This document shows, piece after piece, positions 55,845 to 64,000 of a stretch of DNA of 64,000 nt. The notes under the pieces are model-generated. The model did no database searches. It was not told the origin of the DNA and saw only the letters and a program-made list of their open reading frames with translations. A program made the translations under genes and the position numbers. Positions within the stretch are counted from its first letter, which is position 1; every line of letters begins with the position of its first letter. Location: contig NZ_JAJEWI010000005.1 in assembly GCF_020687785.1 (NCBI RefSeq), positions 496,001-560,000 of the forward strand. Direction: 5' to 3'. This DNA comes from Sphingopyxis yananensis. GTDB taxonomy: Bacteria; Pseudomonadota; Alphaproteobacteria; Sphingomonadales; Sphingomonadaceae.

Positions 55845-58145
55845 CTATGCGAAACGATTGTTGCGTGGAAAGCCCGTTGGCGGCATTCGGCCCGACGCCC
55901 CGCGCGCCACGCGCCACGGTTTAACGTCGGTTTCCGTACGAATCCGCCCCGTATCGCCGCCCATCGGCCAGCTTAAGCCATCGGTAAAGGTAAAGGTGAT
56001 GATGTCCGACAAACCGCCATCGCGGTAACGTTGCAGCATCACGCCTTGGCCGCGTGTCATCACAGGCACCTCGGCCAGCGGGAACACCACCAATTTGCGA
56101 TTCTCGCCAATCACGGCAATGCTGTCATGCACATCGGCGATCACCCGCGCGACCAGCAATTGCGATTTGGCTTTCAGATTGACGACATTGCGGCCTTTGC
56201 GGGTTTCAGCAATCACATCCTGCATTTGCGCAACAAAGCCATGGCCGCTGGACGATGCCAGCAACAAGCGGCCATCGGCCACCGCGGGCGTCAGCGCGAC
56301 AATTTTGGCGTCGCTATCAATATCGACCATCACACGCAGCGGTTCGCCAAAACCGCGCCCGCCGGGCAATTTGTCGCCGCCAATGGTGTAAAAGCGTCCG
56401 TCACTGGCCGCGATCAGCAATTTGTCGGTGGTCTGGGCGTGCACCGCAAAGGCCAGCTCATCGCCTTCTTTAAACTTAAATTCCGACCATTGTTCGGGCG
56501 CAACATGGCCGCGCTGGGCGCGAATCCAGCCGCGTTTCGACAAAATCACCGTCAGCGGTTCTTTCTCGATCATCGCGTCCAGCGGAATCTCGCGCGTCGG
56601 GGCGGCTTCGATCAAGGTGGTGCGGCGCGCGCCGAGTAAGGTGTCGAGGCCATAAACTTTGCGCAATGCCGTCAGGTCACGTTTCAATCGCGTGCGCTGG
56701 CGGGCCGGGCTTTCGATCAGCTTGGCCAATTCGTCGCGTTCGGCCGCCAACTCGTCCTGCTCGCGCTTCAGCTCCATCTCTTCCAGCTTGCGCAAGGAAC
56801 GCAGGCGCATGTTCAAAATGGCTTCGGCCTGACGGTCGGTCAGCTCAAATTCCGCGATCATGGTCGCCTTGGGCTCATCCTCATAGCGGATGATTTCGAT
56901 CACACGGTCCAAATTTAAAAAGGCGATCAGATAACCGGCGACCAATTCCAATCGGTCATCGATTTTCGCAATGCGATGTTCGGCGCGGCGCACCAGCACG
57001 ATGATTTGATGCGCCAACCATTCGCTCAGCAATTGGTGCAGGCCCATCACTTTGGGCGTGCGCGTGGCGTCTAATACGTTCAGGTTCAGCGCAAAACGAT
57101 TTTCCAAATCGGTCAATCGATACAGGCTGTCCTTCAAAATGTCGGGGTCGACATTGCGGCTTTTGGGGACCAGCACAATGCGGAGATCCTCCGCGCTTTC
57201 GTCGCGGACATCTTCGAGGATCGGCAATTTCTTGTCGGCAATTAACTGGGCGATTTGTTCAATCAGCTTGCCCTTGGCTACGCCATAGGGGATTTCGCTG
57301 ATGACCAATTGCCACACGCCGCCAGCCTGTTTCTCTAGGCCTGTTTCTTCCCAGCTTCCATCCTCTTGCCGGCCCGTGGAGAAACGGGCGCGCACACGAA
57401 AGCTACCGCGTCCGGTTTCATAGGCATGAACAATGGTTTCGGGACCGTCGGGTAAAATGCCGCCGGTTGGGAAATCAGGCCCTTGAACATGAACCAGCAG
57501 GTCGACCAAGCTGGCATCGGGGTTGTCAATCAACACCAAGGCCGCGCCGATCACCTCCGCCGCATTGTGCGGGGGAATGTTGGTCGCCATGCCCACCGCA
57601 ATGCCGCTGGCACCATTGGCCAATAAATTGGGGAACAGACCGGGCATGATTTCCGGTTCATGATCCTCACCATTATAGGTCGGCTTAAAATCCACCGTGC
57701 CTTCATCAAGGCCGGACATTAAATCAATGGCAACACGGGTCAGGCGCGCTTCGGTATAACGATAAGCGGCGGCATTATCCCCGTCGATATTGCCGAAATT
57801 GCCTTGCCCGTCGACCAAGGGGTAACGCAGGGAAAAATCCTGCGCCAATCGCACCATGGCGTCATAAACGGCGGTGTCGCCATGCGGGTGGAAACGGCCA
57901 ATCACGTCGCCCACGACGCGGGCCGATTTTTTATAGCCTTGGCTGGGGTCGAGTCGCATGGCGCGCATCGCCCACAACAAGCGGCGGTGCACGGGTTTCA
58001 ACCCATCGCGCAAATCCGGCAAGGACCGCGCGGTAATGGTGGATAGCGCATAGACCAAATAACGCTGCGACAGCGCACTGCCGAAAGCGGTGTCGATGTA
58101 ATCATCGGGATTCGGTGTAGGGTTATCGTCGGTCGGTGTCGCCAT
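55845..58145 (-). CDS. parC: DNA topoisomerase IV subunit A
   Basis: 766 residues. The catalytic Tyr is in AYRYTEARLT and the quinolone-determining helix is HPHGDTAVYDAMVRLAQ, in which Thr and Asp stand at positions corresponding to Ser80 and Glu84 of E. coli ParC. The C-terminal six-bladed propeller follows. The absence of the GyrA box and the overall pattern distinguish it from GyrA. ATG 58145 fits the family; upstream residues to 58178 are unconserved. Confidence 0.92.
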   Translation of the reverse strand: MATPTDDNPTPNPDDYIDTAFGSALSQRYLVYALSTITARSLPDLRDGLKPVHRRLLWAMRAMRLDPSQGYKKSARVVGDVIGRFHPHGDTAVYDAMVRLAQDFSLRYPLVDGQGNFGNIDGDNAAAYRYTEARLTRVAIDLMSGLDEGTVDFKPTYNGEDHEPEIMPGLFPNLLANGASGIAVGMATNIPPHNAAEVIGAALVLIDNPDASLVDLLVHVQGPDFPTGGILPDGPETIVHAYETGRGSFRVRARFSTGRQEDGSWEETGLEKQAGGVWQLVISEIPYGVAKGKLIEQIAQLIADKKLPILEDVRDESAEDLRIVLVPKSRNVDPDILKDSLYRLTDLENRFALNLNVLDATRTPKVMGLHQLLSEWLAHQIIVLVRRAEHRIAKIDDRLELVAGYLIAFLNLDRVIEIIRYEDEPKATMIAEFELTDRQAEAILNMRLRSLRKLEEMELKREQDELAAERDELAKLIESPARQRTRLKRDLTALRKVYGLDTLLGARRTTLIEAAPTREIPLDAMIEKEPLTVILSKRGWIRAQRGHVAPEQWSEFKFKEGDELAFAVHAQTTDKLLIAASDGRFYTIGGDKLPGGRGFGEPLRVMVDIDSDAKIVALTPAVADGRLLLASSSGHGFVAQMQDVIAETRKGRNVVNLKAKSQLLVARVIADVHDSIAVIGENRKLVVFPLAEVPVMTRGQGVMLQRYRDGGLSDIITFTFTDGLSWPMGGDTGRIRTETDVKPWRVARGASGRMPPTGFPRNNRFA

Positions 58146-58237
58146 TGTGGTCAGGCGATAGCAAGGCTTGGCGATCAAGGCAAAGCCGTATCCCGTGAAA
58201 AATGCGCTTCGACGCCGTGCGCGCCTAATTTACATCG

Positions 58238-58266
58238 TTGACAGTCTTTCTACGCCGCATTTTAGA
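58238..58266 (+). promoter_or_regulatory. Sigma70-like promoter
   Basis: TTGACA at 58238-58243, a 17-base spacer and TTTAGA at 58261-58266, directed toward fpr. The start would be near 58273, about 340 bases before fpr, so either a long leader or an independent small RNA would result. Confidence 0.5.
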
Positions 58267-58340
58267 AAAACATGCGTTGCATGGCGGGGCTGGCTGGGGC
58301 AATTCGTCCCCACGCGCTCTTATGTTGCGCTTGCTGTTGC

Positions 58341-58391
58341 TTGCAAAGCTGTTCCGGTCAGGGATTTTCCCATGACGGACAAGCTTTGCAA
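58341..58391. other. Long imperfect hairpin, candidate structured RNA element
   Basis: TTGCAAAGCT and AGCTTTGCAA form a perfect 10-bp outer stem. Inside, the TCCGGTCA and TGACGGA segments and GGGA/TCCC pair with few mismatches around a TTT loop. No T run follows on either strand, so it is not a simple terminator. Confidence 0.5.
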
Positions 58392-58612
58392 ATGACTCGC
58401 AACGACCTATAGGGGCGCATAATGTTTCGCCGCGCATGTGACAGGTGCACGGCAGGCCGATTCATTGTCTGCGATAACGCGGGCTGTGGCACTTCCTATG
58501 GCACATCATGTTGATGATGGCTGGTGCCTATGCTGGCGTGTCGCAGTTTTTGAACGGAAAAGCCGTTTTATGTCGAAATTTCATCCGTTTGGAAACATCA
58601 GGAACATATATG

Positions 58613-59431
58613 ATGAGCGATAATGTCGCTGTTGCAGCCACTTTGGAACCCACCACCGCCCTGTCTGTTGAAACGGTATTAAGCGTCCATCACTGGAACG
58701 AATTTCTGTTCAGCTTCACCATTTCGCGCCCCGCATCGTTCCGATTCCGGTCGGGTGAATTTGTGATGATCGGTCTTCAGGGTGATAATGGCCGCCCCTT
58801 GCTGCGCGCTTATTCGGTCGCCAGCCCTGCTTATGCGGACGAACTGGAATTTCTGTCGATCAAGGTCGAGGACGGCCCGCTGACCTCGCGTTTGCAAAAT
58901 ATTCAGCCCGGCGATCAAGTCTATCTGGGCCGCAAGCCGACCGGAACCTTGGTGACCGACGCTTTGTTGCCGGGCAAGCGTTTGTTCATGCTGTCGACGG
59001 GCACGGGCCTCGCCCCGTTCCTCAGTCTGGCACGCGATCCGGACGTCTATAATATGTTCGATCAAGTGACGATCGTTCATTGTGTGCGCCGCGTCAGCGA
59101 CTTGGCCTATGATGAATTATTGGCCAGCCAATTGGAAGGTGACCCGTTGCTCGAAGACGACGCGCGCGCCAAATTCCACTATATCCCCACCGTCACGCGG
59201 GAGGAATTCCACACCACGGGCCGCATCAATACATTGATCGAGGACGGACGTTTGTTCCAGCATCCGATTGAGGGTGAACCCAAATTCGACCCTGCTACCG
59301 ACCGTATCATGATGTGCGGCAGCATGGCCTTGATCAAAGATTTGTCGGCCTATTTTGAATCCATTGGTTTCAAAGAAGGCAGCAATGCTGCGCCGGGCGA
59401 CTTTGTGATTGAACGCGCGTTCGTCGGCTGA
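58613..59431 (+). CDS. fpr: Ferredoxin--NADP reductase
   Basis: 272-residue FAD flavoenzyme transferring electrons between NADPH and ferredoxin or flavodoxin. FAD motif RAYSVASPAY, NADP site LSTGTGLAPFLSLARDP, and C-terminal residues ending in RAFVG, as in bacterial FPR-type enzymes. ATG 58613 (or the adjacent ATG 58610) is chosen; an extension to 58508 is rejected. A hairpin terminator follows. Confidence 0.93.
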   Translation: MSDNVAVAATLEPTTALSVETVLSVHHWNEFLFSFTISRPASFRFRSGEFVMIGLQGDNGRPLLRAYSVASPAYADELEFLSIKVEDGPLTSRLQNIQPGDQVYLGRKPTGTLVTDALLPGKRLFMLSTGTGLAPFLSLARDPDVYNMFDQVTIVHCVRRVSDLAYDELLASQLEGDPLLEDDARAKFHYIPTVTREEFHTTGRINTLIEDGRLFQHPIEGEPKFDPATDRIMMCGSMALIKDLSAYFESIGFKEGSNAAPGDFVIERAFVG

Positions 59432-59450
59432 TCGTCGGCACCGATATTTT

Positions 59451-59486
59451 AAAAAGCCGCGCTGGCAATGGGCTGGCGCGGCTTTT
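59451..59486 (+). terminator. Terminator of fpr
   Basis: AAAAGCCGCGC pairs with GCGCGGCTTTT with a 13-base loop. Confidence 0.85.
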
Positions 59487-59533
59487 CTATTTTGGGTCAA
59501 GCCAATCTGGCCCAGCTATGTTACAGGCGCAAA

Positions 59534-59923
59534 ATGACTGATAAAACCGACACTCCTGCTACCAGCCCGCTGTCCGACGCGGCGTTGCAGCGCCAAATAT
59601 TGACCGACGTGGCGCGTCAGGGCCGCTATATCACCTATGCGGATATGCTGAAACAATTGGGCTATCGCTTCACGCGCCCGAAAATGCGCGCCTTATGCCA
59701 AACATTGGCAGAGGTTGATCGCCAATGCGTGGCGGATGATCAACCCGAATTGGCCGTGCTGGTCGTGCGAGCCGAAGACAAGCTGCCGGGCCAAGGTTGG
59801 TGGACCGCTAATCCGGTGGTTCTGCGCGATTATCTGGGACCATGGGAAGGCCGCGAGGCCGGAGACTTCATTCGCAGCCAACAAGCGCTTGCTTATGATT
59901 ATTGGAAAGGCCGGCCGGAATAA
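59534..59923 (+). CDS. Small conserved-looking protein of unknown function
   Basis: 129-residue protein I do not recognise with certainty. It appears fully folded: an N-terminal part with LQRQILTDVARQGRYITYADML suggesting a winged helix-like segment, then RPKMRALCQTLAEVDRQC and the middle PELAVLVVRAEDKLPGQGWW with a C-terminal aromatic run YDYWKGRPE. No signal peptide or membrane helix. It lies alone between two terminators. The start has no strong ribosome site (gcgcaaa before the ATG). Confidence 0.7.
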   Translation: MTDKTDTPATSPLSDAALQRQILTDVARQGRYITYADMLKQLGYRFTRPKMRALCQTLAEVDRQCVADDQPELAVLVVRAEDKLPGQGWWTANPVVLRDYLGPWEGREAGDFIRSQQALAYDYWKGRPE

Positions 59924-59952
59924 TCCGCCAGTCTTGATCGATATGGACCATC

Positions 59953-59988
59953 AAAAAAGCCTCGCGGGTTATCCCAGCGAGGCTTTTT
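59953..59988. terminator. Bidirectional terminator
   Basis: AAAAAGCCTCGC pairs with GCGAGGCTTTTT around an 11-base loop, between the unknown small gene and the converging oxygenase gene. Confidence 0.88.
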
Positions 59989-60009
59989 ATTTGTCCATTG
60001 CCGATTGGC

Positions 60010-60939
60010 TTATTTCTTCAGGCCAATTTCGCGCAGGCGCTGCTGTAAATATTCATCCGCCAAAATCGTGTCGGGATAGTGGTTCGGATGGTCGGCATCG
60101 ATGCAATTTTCCAGCGTTTCTATCGGAAAGTCCGACCGGAAATGCAGGAAAAATGGCATGGAATAACGGGCGACACTGGCGCGCCCCGCATCTGGGTTGG
60201 CAACGCGGTGGGTGGTGGATGGCAAGCGATTGTTGGTCAGGCGCTGCAGCATATCACCAACATTGACCGCGAGCGCGCCAGCCGGCGGGGCGACGGGCAA
60301 CCAACTGCCATCCTTATCGAGGATTTCCAGACCCGCTTCTTCGGCGCCCAGCAACAAAGTGATGGTGTTAATATCTTCATGCGCTTCGGCGCGAATGCCC
60401 TTGGCGGGGCCAGCGACGGGGGGATAATGCAGCAAGCGCATCACGCTATTGCCGTCCAAAATACTGTCGTCAAAATATTCGGGCGACAGGCCCAAATAGC
60501 GGGCAATGGCCGACAATAATTGGCCGCCGACGCGGTCAAATTCTGCGAATAAGGCATCAAATGTCGCGCGGAATTCCGGCACTTCGCTGGGCCACACATT
60601 ATTGGGCTGCTGCGCGGCCAAGCGGTGACCTGCGGGCAGGTCGCGGCCCACATGCCAAAATTCCTTCAGGTCGACTTCTTTTGCGCCCTTGGCAATTTCG
60701 GTGCCAAAGGGCGTATAGCCCCGCGCACCGCCCAATCCGGTCAGGTGATAGGCGCGCTTTTCTTCTTCGCTCAGCGCGAAAAAGGCTTTGGCCATCGCCC
60801 ATGCGCGGTCGATTAAATCGGGATCAATGCCATGGTCGCTGATCATCGCGAAACCAAAGCGTTCAAAAGACGCGCCAAAATCATGCGCAAATTTTTCGGT
60901 GGGCAGCGCCATCGAAATAATGGGAACAGAAGCTGTCAT
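60010..60939 (-). CDS. 2-oxoglutarate/Fe(II)-dependent oxygenase, isopenicillin N synthase-like
   Basis: 309 residues. The DIOX N-terminal segment (PIISMALPTEKFAHDFG to FALSEEEKRAY) is followed by the metal ligands in EAHEDINTITLLLG (His and Asp) and TTHRV (His), and the co-substrate RYSMPFF (Arg-x-Ser). Family members are widespread and hydroxylate small molecules; no antibiotic cluster is present here. ATG 60939 avoids an unconserved 14-residue extension. Confidence 0.88.
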   Translation of the reverse strand: MTASVPIISMALPTEKFAHDFGASFERFGFAMISDHGIDPDLIDRAWAMAKAFFALSEEEKRAYHLTGLGGARGYTPFGTEIAKGAKEVDLKEFWHVGRDLPAGHRLAAQQPNNVWPSEVPEFRATFDALFAEFDRVGGQLLSAIARYLGLSPEYFDDSILDGNSVMRLLHYPPVAGPAKGIRAEAHEDINTITLLLGAEEAGLEILDKDGSWLPVAPPAGALAVNVGDMLQRLTNNRLPSTTHRVANPDAGRASVARYSMPFFLHFRSDFPIETLENCIDADHPNHYPDTILADEYLQQRLREIGLKK

Positions 60940-61113
60940 GGGTGGGGAAATCCGGTTTTCATCCTTGGGGAGAATCGGCACGGCACAGCCTTGGGCATGG
61001 GTGTCGATATATATAAGTACATATTTACCCTCCTTCGCGGCCTGATGAAAGGGAAAATATCATGGCCCAAAAAGGCGGTTTCCCGCCACGCCACGCTGGG
61101 CTAAGCAAGGGGC

Positions 61114-61530
61114 ATGAGCAAGCAATATTGGTTGATGAAATCCGAACCCGACGTTTACGGCTGGGATGATCTGGTCAAGGACGGCAGCGGGATTTGGGAC
61201 GGTGTCCGGAACCACAGCGCCAAGCTGAATATGAAGGCGATGAAGGTCGGCGACGAAGTGATTTTCTATCACAGCAATATCGGCCGAGAGGCTGTTGCTA
61301 TTATGAAAATCACCGAAGAAGCCTTTCCCGACCCCACCGCCGAAGAAGGTTCGCCGTGGGTGGTCGTGCGCGTCGAACCCGTGCGTCCCTTGAAACGCCC
61401 CATCAGCTTGGCCGAATTCAAGGCCGATCCGCGCTTCCAAGACATGGATTTAATCAAATATATGCGCCTGTCGGTGGGCAAAATTAAGCCCGAGGAATGG
61501 CAAGCAATTATGGAGTTGGAGCAGGAATAA
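61114..61530 (+). CDS. EVE domain-containing protein
   Basis: 138-residue EVE/PUA-like protein, related to thymocyte nuclear protein 1. The start YWLMKSEPDVYGWDDL and the central GVRNHSAKLNMKAMKVGDEVIFYHS are characteristic. EVE domains bind modified bases in DNA or RNA; the family is soluble. The gene stands alone, divergent from the oxygenase gene. Confidence 0.9.
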   Translation: MSKQYWLMKSEPDVYGWDDLVKDGSGIWDGVRNHSAKLNMKAMKVGDEVIFYHSNIGREAVAIMKITEEAFPDPTAEEGSPWVVVRVEPVRPLKRPISLAEFKADPRFQDMDLIKYMRLSVGKIKPEEWQAIMELEQE

Positions 61531-61584
61531 TGTCCCGCTGATCTTATCGCTATGGGCCTGATCGGGGTGGAAAATTGAACGCCC

Positions 61585-61950
61585 TTATTGGCCCCATTCG
61601 CGGATCAGATAATCGGATACAGATGGGTGCAAAGGCTGGATAAATTCACAGCCATGGTCATTGCCATTGGACCGGCGGATTATCGCCTCCATCGACCGAA
61701 GCCCCGGTAATTGCACCCAAATATGCGTCCCAACCGCTGGTCGGCCGAAGGTCGCCATGCAAAAACCCAGCATTGATAAATCGCTCAGTTCGACTTCAAA
61801 GGCGCTCGCCCCTGTTTCACGAAACCGTGCATGGGCCTTAATGGCGCGGCGCGGTGCACGGCGCTTTTCCACCATGTCGGGCGTCGTCCCGCCCTTGGCG
61901 TCCGGCCCCATGGTTCCGCCATCCTCACCCAAGGATTGTGATTCGCTCAT
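61585..61950 (-). CDS. PilZ domain protein
   Basis: 121 residues. The c-di-GMP binding signature is present: the Arg-rich EKRRAPRRAIKAHARF (RxxxR) near residue 30 and DLSMLGF (D/NxSxxG) near residue 60. It could therefore answer to the GGDEF-EAL protein encoded at 54059-55783. The single domain suggests a small adaptor. Confidence 0.88.
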   Translation of the reverse strand: MSESQSLGEDGGTMGPDAKGGTTPDMVEKRRAPRRAIKAHARFRETGASAFEVELSDLSMLGFCMATFGRPAVGTHIWVQLPGLRSMEAIIRRSNGNDHGCEFIQPLHPSVSDYLIREWGQ

Positions 61951-62124
61951 CCGACCTTCTTCCCCTGTGGCCCTGCCGGTGCACTTTGCCCCTTATGCGC
62001 CACCTTCTTATGCTCATCCCATCCCAGATGAAAGCCTGACGATGGTGTACCGCTTGTAATGCATGACCTTGCTATGCGCTGCGCCGCTAAATGTCCGCTG
62101 GCGCTGCGCTGGTCGCCATAAGGT

Positions 62125-62697
62125 TTATTCGACCAGCATATATTGGGCGGGCCATGGCTGCACCAGCTTCTGGGTGTCGCGCCATTCCCCGCTTAACCAT
62201 TGGTCATAATCATCCGGTGCAATAATCACTGGCATGGGCGCATCGCGGTGCGCACGCAGCAAGCGATTGGGTTCGGTATGCAAAATGGCAAAGCTCGGCC
62301 AATCTTCGGTTTGCCGCATAATGGCGGCAAAGGCGAACAGTGGCGGCCCATCCACCCGCACCCGATATTGGCGATTATCCCCCGTGCGCGCCGACCATAT
62401 CGCAAAGCTGGTGGCCGGCACCAAGCAGCGCAGTTCCGCATGGCGCAAGGTGCCAATCCAAAAGGGGCTTTTGAGGTTGCGCACGCTGGTAATCGGGCTG
62501 GTTCCCGATGGCGGCGGTGGCACGCCCCATAGGCGTGGTTTGACGGTGCGCCGCCCGCCCACGCGGCCATTGGACACCACCACGGGCGCGGGGTTCAGCG
62601 GCGATATATGCCCGCCGCTCCACGGGTCATCGCCCGCATCGGCGCGAAACGCCCGCGCAATGGCGGCGGCATCACAGTCCAGATGATATAGATGCAC
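62125..62697 (-). CDS. SRAP family protein lacking the catalytic residues
   Basis: 190 residues from a GTG start; the stop of the preceding in-frame codons lies six codons upstream, so a longer product is not possible. The SRAP (YedK/HMCES) fold is supported by WGVPPPPSG, CLVPATSFAIWSA and ILHTEPNRLLRAHRDAPMPVI. But the N-terminal catalytic Cys2 (MCxxY in the family) is His2 here (MHLYHL), and the active-site Glu of the GFYEW motif is missing (TSFAIW). The late His is retained. It probably cannot form the usual Cys-DNA crosslink. It is followed upstream in transcription by arfB. Confidence 0.8.
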   Translation of the reverse strand: MHLYHLDCDAAAIARAFRADAGDDPWSGGHISPLNPAPVVVSNGRVGGRRTVKPRLWGVPPPPSGTSPITSVRNLKSPFWIGTLRHAELRCLVPATSFAIWSARTGDNRQYRVRVDGPPLFAFAAIMRQTEDWPSFAILHTEPNRLLRAHRDAPMPVIIAPDDYDQWLSGEWRDTQKLVQPWPAQYMLVE

Positions 62698-62712
62698 GGG
62701 GCCTTGGTCCCT

Positions 62713-63111
62713 TCAGTCCATCTGAACCCGCCCGCGTCCGGCCTTCACCGTGCTGCGGGCTTTTTTGCCATCGACGCGGCGGGCCTTGGCGGCTTTGCTG
62801 GGCTTGGTCTTGATGCGCCGTTCGGGGCGTTTCATCGCCTCGTCAATCAAGTCCGACACGCGTTGGCGCGCATCGGCCCGATTTTGTTCTTGGGTGCGAT
62901 ATCGCCGCGCAATGAACAATAATTCGCCGTCATTGGTCATCCGGCTGCCCGCCAGTTCTTTTAATCGGCGATAGGCATCGGGCGGCAGGCGCAGCGCAAA
63001 GACATCGACCCGCAATTGACAGGCGGTGGCGACTTTGTTGACATTTTGCCCGCCGGGGCCGGTGCCCGCCAGAAAGCGCTCAGAAATCGCGCTTTCTGGA
63101 ATATCAGCCAC
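62713..63111 (-). CDS. arfB: Alternative ribosome-rescue peptidyl-tRNA hydrolase, ArfB/ICT1 type
   Basis: 132 residues from a GTG start. GTGPGGQNVNKVATACQLR carries the GGQ motif (residues 20-22) that hydrolyses peptidyl-tRNA on stalled ribosomes. The C-terminal tail is rich in Lys and Arg (RRIKTKPSKAAKARRVDGKK) and would enter the empty mRNA channel. It overlaps the RluA-type gene by eight bases, so the two are coupled. Confidence 0.93.
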   Translation of the reverse strand: MADIPESAISERFLAGTGPGGQNVNKVATACQLRVDVFALRLPPDAYRRLKELAGSRMTNDGELLFIARRYRTQEQNRADARQRVSDLIDEAMKRPERRIKTKPSKAAKARRVDGKKARSTVKAGRGRVQMD

Positions 63112-63799
63112 GGGTTGGCGCCGCGCCTTCGGGAGCCGAGAAACCCAGCTTGACAAAGGCGTCGGGGAAGGGGGCTTCGGCGACAATCGCGGGTTTGTTG
63201 TCGCGCGCCACTTCAATGCGTTCGGCGTGCAACATGGTGCGCGTTTTCTTATTGCCGCTGCCATAAACAGGGTCGCCCACCAGCGCAAAGCCCAGCCCCT
63301 CTAGGGCATGAACGCGCAATTGGTGCGTGCGGCCGGTTTCGGGACGAAAGCGCAGCAAGGTGCGGCCATCCAGCACGGCCAGCTTTTCCCAATGCGAAAT
63401 CGCCGCCTTGCCGAGCAATTCCTGCGCCGCATCGCCCACCATCCGCCAGCCGTCTTCGGCGGTCGAAACCTTGGCCAGTGGCAAGTCGATGGTGCCGCTA
63501 TCGCCGTCGACTACGCCGTCCAGCACCGCCAAATATTGTTTCTTGACCAATCGGTCCTCAAAGGCGCGGGTAAAGCGGCCATGGGCCTTGGGGTTGCGGG
63601 CCAGCAACAAGCAACCGGATGTGTCGCGGTCCAGACGGTGCACCGCCAGCGGCCAACGGACAAAACCAAAACGCAGGCTGTCCAGATGATTTTCCAAACT
63701 AAGGCTGCCGTCGCGCGGCGGATCAACCGGCAAGCCAGACGGCTTGTCGATCACAAGGGCTTCCCCATCAAGGAAAAGAACATGGTCGGATAAAAGCAT
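63104..63799 (-). CDS. RluA family pseudouridine synthase
   Basis: 231 residues. The catalytic motif HRLDRDTSG has Asp57; FRPETGRTHQLRVHALEGLG and LVGDPVYGSG follow as in RluA, RluC and RluD. It lacks an N-terminal S4 domain, as in RluA and TruC. Target uridine cannot be told. The ATG at 63799 is chosen; the upstream 32 residues show no family match. Confidence 0.9.
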   Translation of the reverse strand: MLLSDHVLFLDGEALVIDKPSGLPVDPPRDGSLSLENHLDSLRFGFVRWPLAVHRLDRDTSGCLLLARNPKAHGRFTRAFEDRLVKKQYLAVLDGVVDGDSGTIDLPLAKVSTAEDGWRMVGDAAQELLGKAAISHWEKLAVLDGRTLLRFRPETGRTHQLRVHALEGLGFALVGDPVYGSGNKKTRTMLHAERIEVARDNKPAIVAEAPFPDAFVKLGFSAPEGAAPTRG

Positions 63800-63910
63800 G
63801 GGCCGCCTATAAGCGAAAGCGGGCCAAAGGCCAATGGCGCACAGCCCCATGTGGCACGGGGAATGATGTGCGCCAAATTGGCCCGATGGTTGCAAGATTG
63901 CGGTGACGGA

Positions 63911-64000
63911 TCAATCCGTCATGCCAAAGGCGTAAACATCCATCGCCAACATGCCATAAGTGGTGCTGTGATGCAGGCGCTTGCCATGCAGCGCGCCGCC
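63911..64000 (-). CDS. 3' end of an unidentified CDS, truncated by the window
   Basis: The last 29 codons and stop of a gene entering from the right. The tail reads GGALHGKRLHHSTTYGMLAM and ends in FGMTD. It is open to the edge and in a frame distinct from the RluA-type gene, 111 bases away. Too short to assign. Confidence 0.5.
   Translation of the reverse strand, partial: GGALHGKRLHHSTTYGMLAMDVYAFGMTD

Larger units (their letters stand above)
58146..58612. other. 467-base non-coding gap between parC and fpr
   Basis: Divergent promoter region. Short frames on both strands show no family motif. It contains a sigma70-like promoter near 58238-58266 and a 51-base hairpin at 58341-58391, listed separately. 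Confidence 0.6.

Noticed and set aside
58373..58396. Seven-codon upstream reading frame before fpr
   Set aside because: It lies in the hairpin and has no ribosome site; too short to support.

Overview
The window is a contiguous chromosomal segment of an alphaproteobacterium. It very probably belongs to the Sphingomonadales (Sphingomonadaceae). The evidence is a serine palmitoyltransferase whose catalytic residues sit exactly 20 positions before those of the Sphingomonas paucimobilis enzyme, a dedicated acyl carrier protein beside it, a PhoK-like alkaline phosphatase, a methionine synthase split into two genes, and moderately high G+C. There is no phage, insertion sequence, CRISPR array or integrase in it. 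Genes are dense, many overlap by one to a few bases, and convergent pairs are usually separated by a strong A-stem-T hairpin that can act on both strands.

Layout. 1-6.0 kb: 3' part of glnE, a Bcp peroxiredoxin, a DUF455 ferritin-like protein, an M23 peptidase, erpA and xth. 6.1-17.2 kb: a lipid island with a GNAT-type acyltransferase (candidate bacterial ceramide synthase), a desaturase, lptF-lptG, a secreted DUF2141 protein, an LCB5/DAGK-type lipid kinase, a Tam41-like nucleotidyltransferase, a hybrid histidine kinase, and acp-spt. 17.4-19.6 kb: a Pycsar-effector-like membrane protein and a MATE exporter. 19.7-21.7 kb: groES-groEL with a perfect CIRCE operator and an RpoH-like promoter. 22-24 kb: glutaminyl cyclotransferase and two Ala-rich lipoproteins. 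24.1-30.2 kb: a methionine operon of ArsR-methyltransferase fusion, metF, metH N-part, GNAT and metH C-part, with a 16-bp palindrome at its start. 30.2-40.6 kb: a beta-helix protein with an in-frame 24-bp repeat, YbjN, UbiK-like, TspO, TlyA, DsbD, PhoK-like phosphatase, proC, MarR, ilvE and tRNA-Gln. 41.2-45.7 kb: a 1509-residue BapA-type adhesin with nine Ig-like repeats, preceded by an A+T-rich gap. 45.9-64 kb: housekeeping and metabolic genes: HAD, SMP-30, 2OG oxygenases, SSADH, folM-like/folB, DUF1285-nudL-cca, a GGDEF-EAL protein, parC, fpr, EVE, PilZ, a degenerate SRAP protein, arfB, RluA-type synthase and the 3' end of one more gene.

The most interesting unit is the 6.1-17.2 kb island. 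Acp and Spt would make the ketosphinganine base, the GNAT enzyme could N-acylate it, and the kinase and Tam41-like enzyme could build an anionic head group. LptF/LptG, encoded in the same block, could move the product toward the outer membrane. This resembles the ceramide and anionic-sphingolipid genes known from Caulobacter, but the order differs and lptFG and a desaturase are included. Secondary points are an orphan Pycsar-type effector, a SRAP paralogue lacking its catalytic residues, a possible structured RNA between parC and fpr, and a slippage-prone coding repeat. All assignments come from reading motifs and neighbours; no database search was run.
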